Source of the DNA: RYN-433 sp036558265
Lineage (GTDB): Bacteria; Planctomycetota; Phycisphaerae; Tepidisphaerales; Tepidisphaeraceae
DNA length: 6,716 bases
Reading direction: 5' to 3'
Assembly (NCBI GenBank): GCA_036558265.1
Contig: DATBFY010000425.1
Coordinates: 1 to 6,716 of the forward strand
Below are positions 5,470 to 6,716 of the stretch, piece after piece. Made by a program: the position numbers and the translations under genes. The notes under the pieces were generated by a model. That model ran no database searches. It was not told where the DNA came from and saw only the letters and a program-made list of their open reading frames with translations. Within the stretch, counting starts at the first letter, position 1; every line of letters begins with the position of its first letter.

Positions 5470-5946
5470 ATGAAAAGAATCACCCCATTCCTTTGGTTCA
5501 ACGACAACGCCGAAGAGGCGGCGAACTTCTACACCTCGATCTTCAAGAACTCGAAGATCAAGTCGATCACCCGCTATGGCGCGGCCGGGCCAGGCCCCGA
5601 GGGCTCCGTCATGACCGTGCAGTTCGAACTCGACGGGCAGGACTTCATCGCGCTCAATGGCGGACCGATGTTCAAGTTCAACGAGGCCATCTCGTTCTCG
5701 GTCGATTGCCAGACACAGGAAGAAGTGGACGAGCTTTGGGGACGCCTATCGGCCGGAGGCACGCCCAGCCACTGCGGCTGGCTCAAGGATAAGTTCGGTG
5801 TCTCATGGCAGGTCGTGCCGCGGATCCTGCCTGAACTGCTCACCGACGAGGATCCCGCCAAATCCAAGCGCGTCATGCAAGCCATGCTCCAGATGAACAA
5901 GATCGACATCCAACGACTTAAGAACGCCGCGGCCGGCGCTTCCTGA
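5470..5946 (+). CDS. PhnB-type VOC family protein (3-dmu-9_3-mt family)
   Basis: A 158-residue VOC protein of the Pfam '3-demethylubiquinone-9 3-methyltransferase' family. Marks: ITPFLWFNDNAEEAANFYTSIF (4-25), VMTVQFELDGQDFIALNGGP (47-66), FNEAISFSVDCQTQEEVDELW (70-90), and GWLKDKFGVSWQVVPRILPE (103-122) followed by a helical tail with the usual DEDPAKSKRVMQAMLQMNKID (126-146). The family name is misleading: these are glyoxalase-fold proteins of mostly unknown function, not shown to methylate quinones. It differs clearly from the VOC protein at 1674 in length and tail, so the two are not a recent duplication. TGAGGAG lies about 9 nt before the ATG, 30 bp after the BNR stop and 8 bp before the MoaD-like gene, which implies co-transcription with both. 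Stop TGA is at 5944-5946. Confidence 0.88.
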   Translation: MKRITPFLWFNDNAEEAANFYTSIFKNSKIKSITRYGAAGPGPEGSVMTVQFELDGQDFIALNGGPMFKFNEAISFSVDCQTQEEVDELWGRLSAGGTPSHCGWLKDKFGVSWQVVPRILPELLTDEDPAKSKRVMQAMLQMNKIDIQRLKNAAAGAS

Positions 5947-5954
5947 GCCAACAC

Positions 5955-6257
5955 ATGATCCGCGTCATCCTCCCCCAACATCTTCGGGCGCTGGCGAACG
6001 TCGATCGTGAAGTCCAGGTCGAGGTGCCGCCGGGCATGCCCGTCACACAGCGCACGATCATCGATGCGCTGGAAGCCCGCTACCCCATGCTGTGCGGGAC
6101 GGTCCGCGACCACGTCACGCAGCGGCGTCGTCCCCTCGTGCGGTTCTTCGCCTGCGAGGAGGACCTGTCGCACCAGTCCCCCGATGCGCCACTGCCCGAC
6201 AGCGTGGCGTCGGGCGCCGAGCCGTTCTTCATCATCGGCGCGATCGCGGGGGGATGA
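5955..6257 (+). CDS. MoaD/ThiS-like beta-grasp protein ending in Gly-Gly
   Basis: A 100-residue ubiquitin-like (beta-grasp) protein of the MoaD/ThiS sulfur-carrier superfamily. It opens with a strand, MIRVILPQHLRALA, has EVQVEVPPGMPVTQRTIIDALEARYP (19-44) for strand 2 and the main helix, and ends PFFIIGAIAGG (90-100). The diGly C-terminus is where MoaD and ThiS are adenylated and thiocarboxylated. Length is somewhat above MoaD (about 81) because of a basic-to-acidic segment, RDHVTQRRRPLVRFFACEEDLSH split at about 51-73, with Cys67; another Cys is at 47. No molybdopterin, thiamin, MoaE or E1-like activator gene is present, so its partner is unknown. There is no good Shine-Dalgarno site before the ATG, 8 bp after the VOC stop, so translation is probably coupled to that gene. 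I recall relatives beside BNR-propeller genes elsewhere, as here. Confidence 0.85.
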   Translation: MIRVILPQHLRALANVDREVQVEVPPGMPVTQRTIIDALEARYPMLCGTVRDHVTQRRRPLVRFFACEEDLSHQSPDAPLPDSVASGAEPFFIIGAIAGG

Positions 6258-6269
6258 CAAAATCCCCGC
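6246..6269 (+). terminator. Hairpin overlapping the MoaD-like stop codon
   Basis: GGGGAT (6250-6255) pairs with ATCCCC (6262-6267) around the loop GACAAA, with GC/GC pairs outside after a 2-nt bulge. The stop codon TGA lies at the loop edge. A-rich sequence follows rather than a T-tract, so an intrinsic terminator is only possible; a 3'-end-stabilising stem is an alternative. CAAAAT occurs on both sides of the right arm (6258-6263 and 6269-6274). Confidence 0.35.
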
Positions 6270-6525
6270 AAAATGTAACTGGGCAATACGGGGGAACCCT
6301 TCGTTGACGCATCCGCTGACTCATCGAGACTTAACGGCACCTGCATGGGTCTCGGGAGTTTTACGGAGCGGGCGGCACGTAAGTTTACGGTAGGGAGCGG
6401 CGGCCGAAGGCCATACGCTTATCTCCCGATCCAACGCGGCGGCCGCCGGACCGGGTCCTGGCACGGCGCGCGCCCCCCGCGAAGATGACGAGATACCCAC
6501 ACGCCAGGCGAAGGAGCCCATCGCA
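6258..6525. other. Non-coding gap of 268 bp
   Basis: No convincing gene is seen on either strand. It contains the end of the MoaD hairpin, a possible -35 TTGACG at 6304-6309 without a good -10, an imperfect direct repeat with TTACG half-sites (6357-6404), a short GGCC-GAA-GGCC stem (6402-6412), a GC-rich stretch (about 6435-6480) and the ribosome-binding site of the last gene. The length suggests that the promoter and regulatory region of the exported-protein gene lies here. Confidence 0.55.
6357..6404 (+). repeat. Imperfect direct repeat with TTACG half-sites
   Basis: AGTTTTACGG followed by AGCGGGCGGC (6357-6376) resembles AGTTTACGG followed by TAGGGAGCGGCGGC (6382-6404), about 25 bp apart. 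CGTAA-GT-TTACG (6378-6389) is a perfect 5-bp dyad. Together they give three TTACG half-sites, two direct and one inverted, about 140 bp before the last gene. This is a candidate binding site for a regulator, unproven. Confidence 0.35.
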
Positions 6526-6716
6526 ATGAAAACGACCAGACTCACGGCGCTGCTGATCGCGGCGGTCACGACCACCATCGCGACCGTCATGTTCGTCTTG
6601 CCCGGCCTCGTCACGGCCGACGAGCCCGGCGGATCGGCCGCCGTCGCGGCGGCGTCGACCGCCACCGTGAGGTCGATCGACCCCGACGCCCGCACCGTCA
6701 CGCTCGAAACGTCCGA
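6526..6716 (+). CDS. N-terminus of an exported protein, cut by the window end
   Basis: The ATG at 6526 is preceded by GAAGGAG about 10 nt upstream and opens 63 codons without a stop to the window edge. The first residues form a Sec-type signal peptide: MKTTR, then a hydrophobic core LTALLIAAVTTTIATVMFVL, then PGLVTADE with a probable cleavage after V-T-A. The mature part begins with a Gly/Ala/Ser-rich linker, followed by ATVRSIDPDARTVTLETS, a strand-turn-strand pattern seen at the start of small periplasmic beta-barrel domains such as CusF-like or DUF5666-like proteins. That family suggestion is tentative. It is probably a separate transcript from the MoaD group, given the 268-bp gap and a shift to an exported product. 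Confidence 0.75.
   Translation, partial: MKTTRLTALLIAAVTTTIATVMFVLPGLVTADEPGGSAAVAAASTATVRSIDPDARTVTLETS

Noticed and set aside
5470..5946. Ubiquinone-biosynthesis methyltransferase
   Set aside because: The Pfam name is historical. The protein is a glyoxalase-fold member and has no SAM-binding motif.
5955..6257. Molybdopterin synthase small subunit (moaD) as gene name
   Set aside because: No moaE or other cofactor gene is adjacent, and the charged insert and neighbours point to a different subfamily.
6321..6701. Minus-strand open frame of 126 codons
   Set aside because: It has low-complexity Ala/Ser/Val composition and is antisense to a plus-strand gene with a signal peptide and a strong ribosome site.

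Overview
This is a GC-rich bacterial window that looks like accessory or environmental-response chromosome. Shine-Dalgarno sites of the GGAG type precede most genes. The combination of an enterochelin-esterase-like hydrolase, ArsR/SRPBCC/DinB/VOC genes, a BNR propeller gene and a short dispersed intergenic repeat made me think of a soil or freshwater planctomycete. That assignment is an inference from gene content and style; no rRNA, tRNA or marker gene is present to confirm it.

Layout. (1) Positions 1-911, plus strand: the 3' part of an alpha/beta-hydrolase esterase whose start lies before the window. (2) 964-1551, minus strand: a TetR/AcrR-type repressor. It is convergent with the esterase and divergent from the next gene. 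(3) 1674-2087, plus strand: a PhnB-like VOC (glyoxalase-fold) protein. The 119-122 bp divergent gap holds two sigma70-like promoters that overlap each other. (4) 2193-4085, plus strand: a four-gene run of an ArsR-type repressor, an NTF2-like/SnoaL-type protein, an SRPBCC (AHSA1-type) protein and a DinB-like metalloprotein. The last two overlap by ATGA. The run starts at a good promoter with an inverted repeat in its spacer, probably the ArsR operator, and the repressor's GTG start lies where transcription should begin. (5) 4252-6257, plus strand: a BNR/Asp-box beta-propeller, a second PhnB-type VOC protein and a small MoaD/ThiS-like beta-grasp protein ending in Gly-Gly, spaced 30 and 8 bp apart. 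(6) 6258-6525: non-coding. (7) 6526 to the end, plus strand: the start of an exported protein cut by the window edge.

How the parts may work together. Regions 3 and 4 look like small-molecule or stress-response cassettes: two one-component repressors (TetR, ArsR) next to small single-domain proteins with ligand pockets (VOC, NTF2-like, SRPBCC, DinB). The ligands cannot be read from the sequence. Region 5 is the most intriguing. It is a cytoplasmic BNR propeller transcribed with a ubiquitin-like, diglycine-ending sulfur-carrier homologue, with no molybdopterin, thiamin, E1-like or MoaE gene in the window. I recall this pairing from other bacteria but know of no assigned function.

Non-coding structure. 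There are two promoter regions with probable operators, an 18-bp near-perfect dyad upstream of arsR, a long inverted repeat spanning the arsR stop codon, two 22/25-identical copies of an intergenic repeat about 1.1 kb apart, and a cluster of TTACG half-sites before the last gene. No rRNA, tRNA, CRISPR array, insertion sequence or prophage gene is visible.
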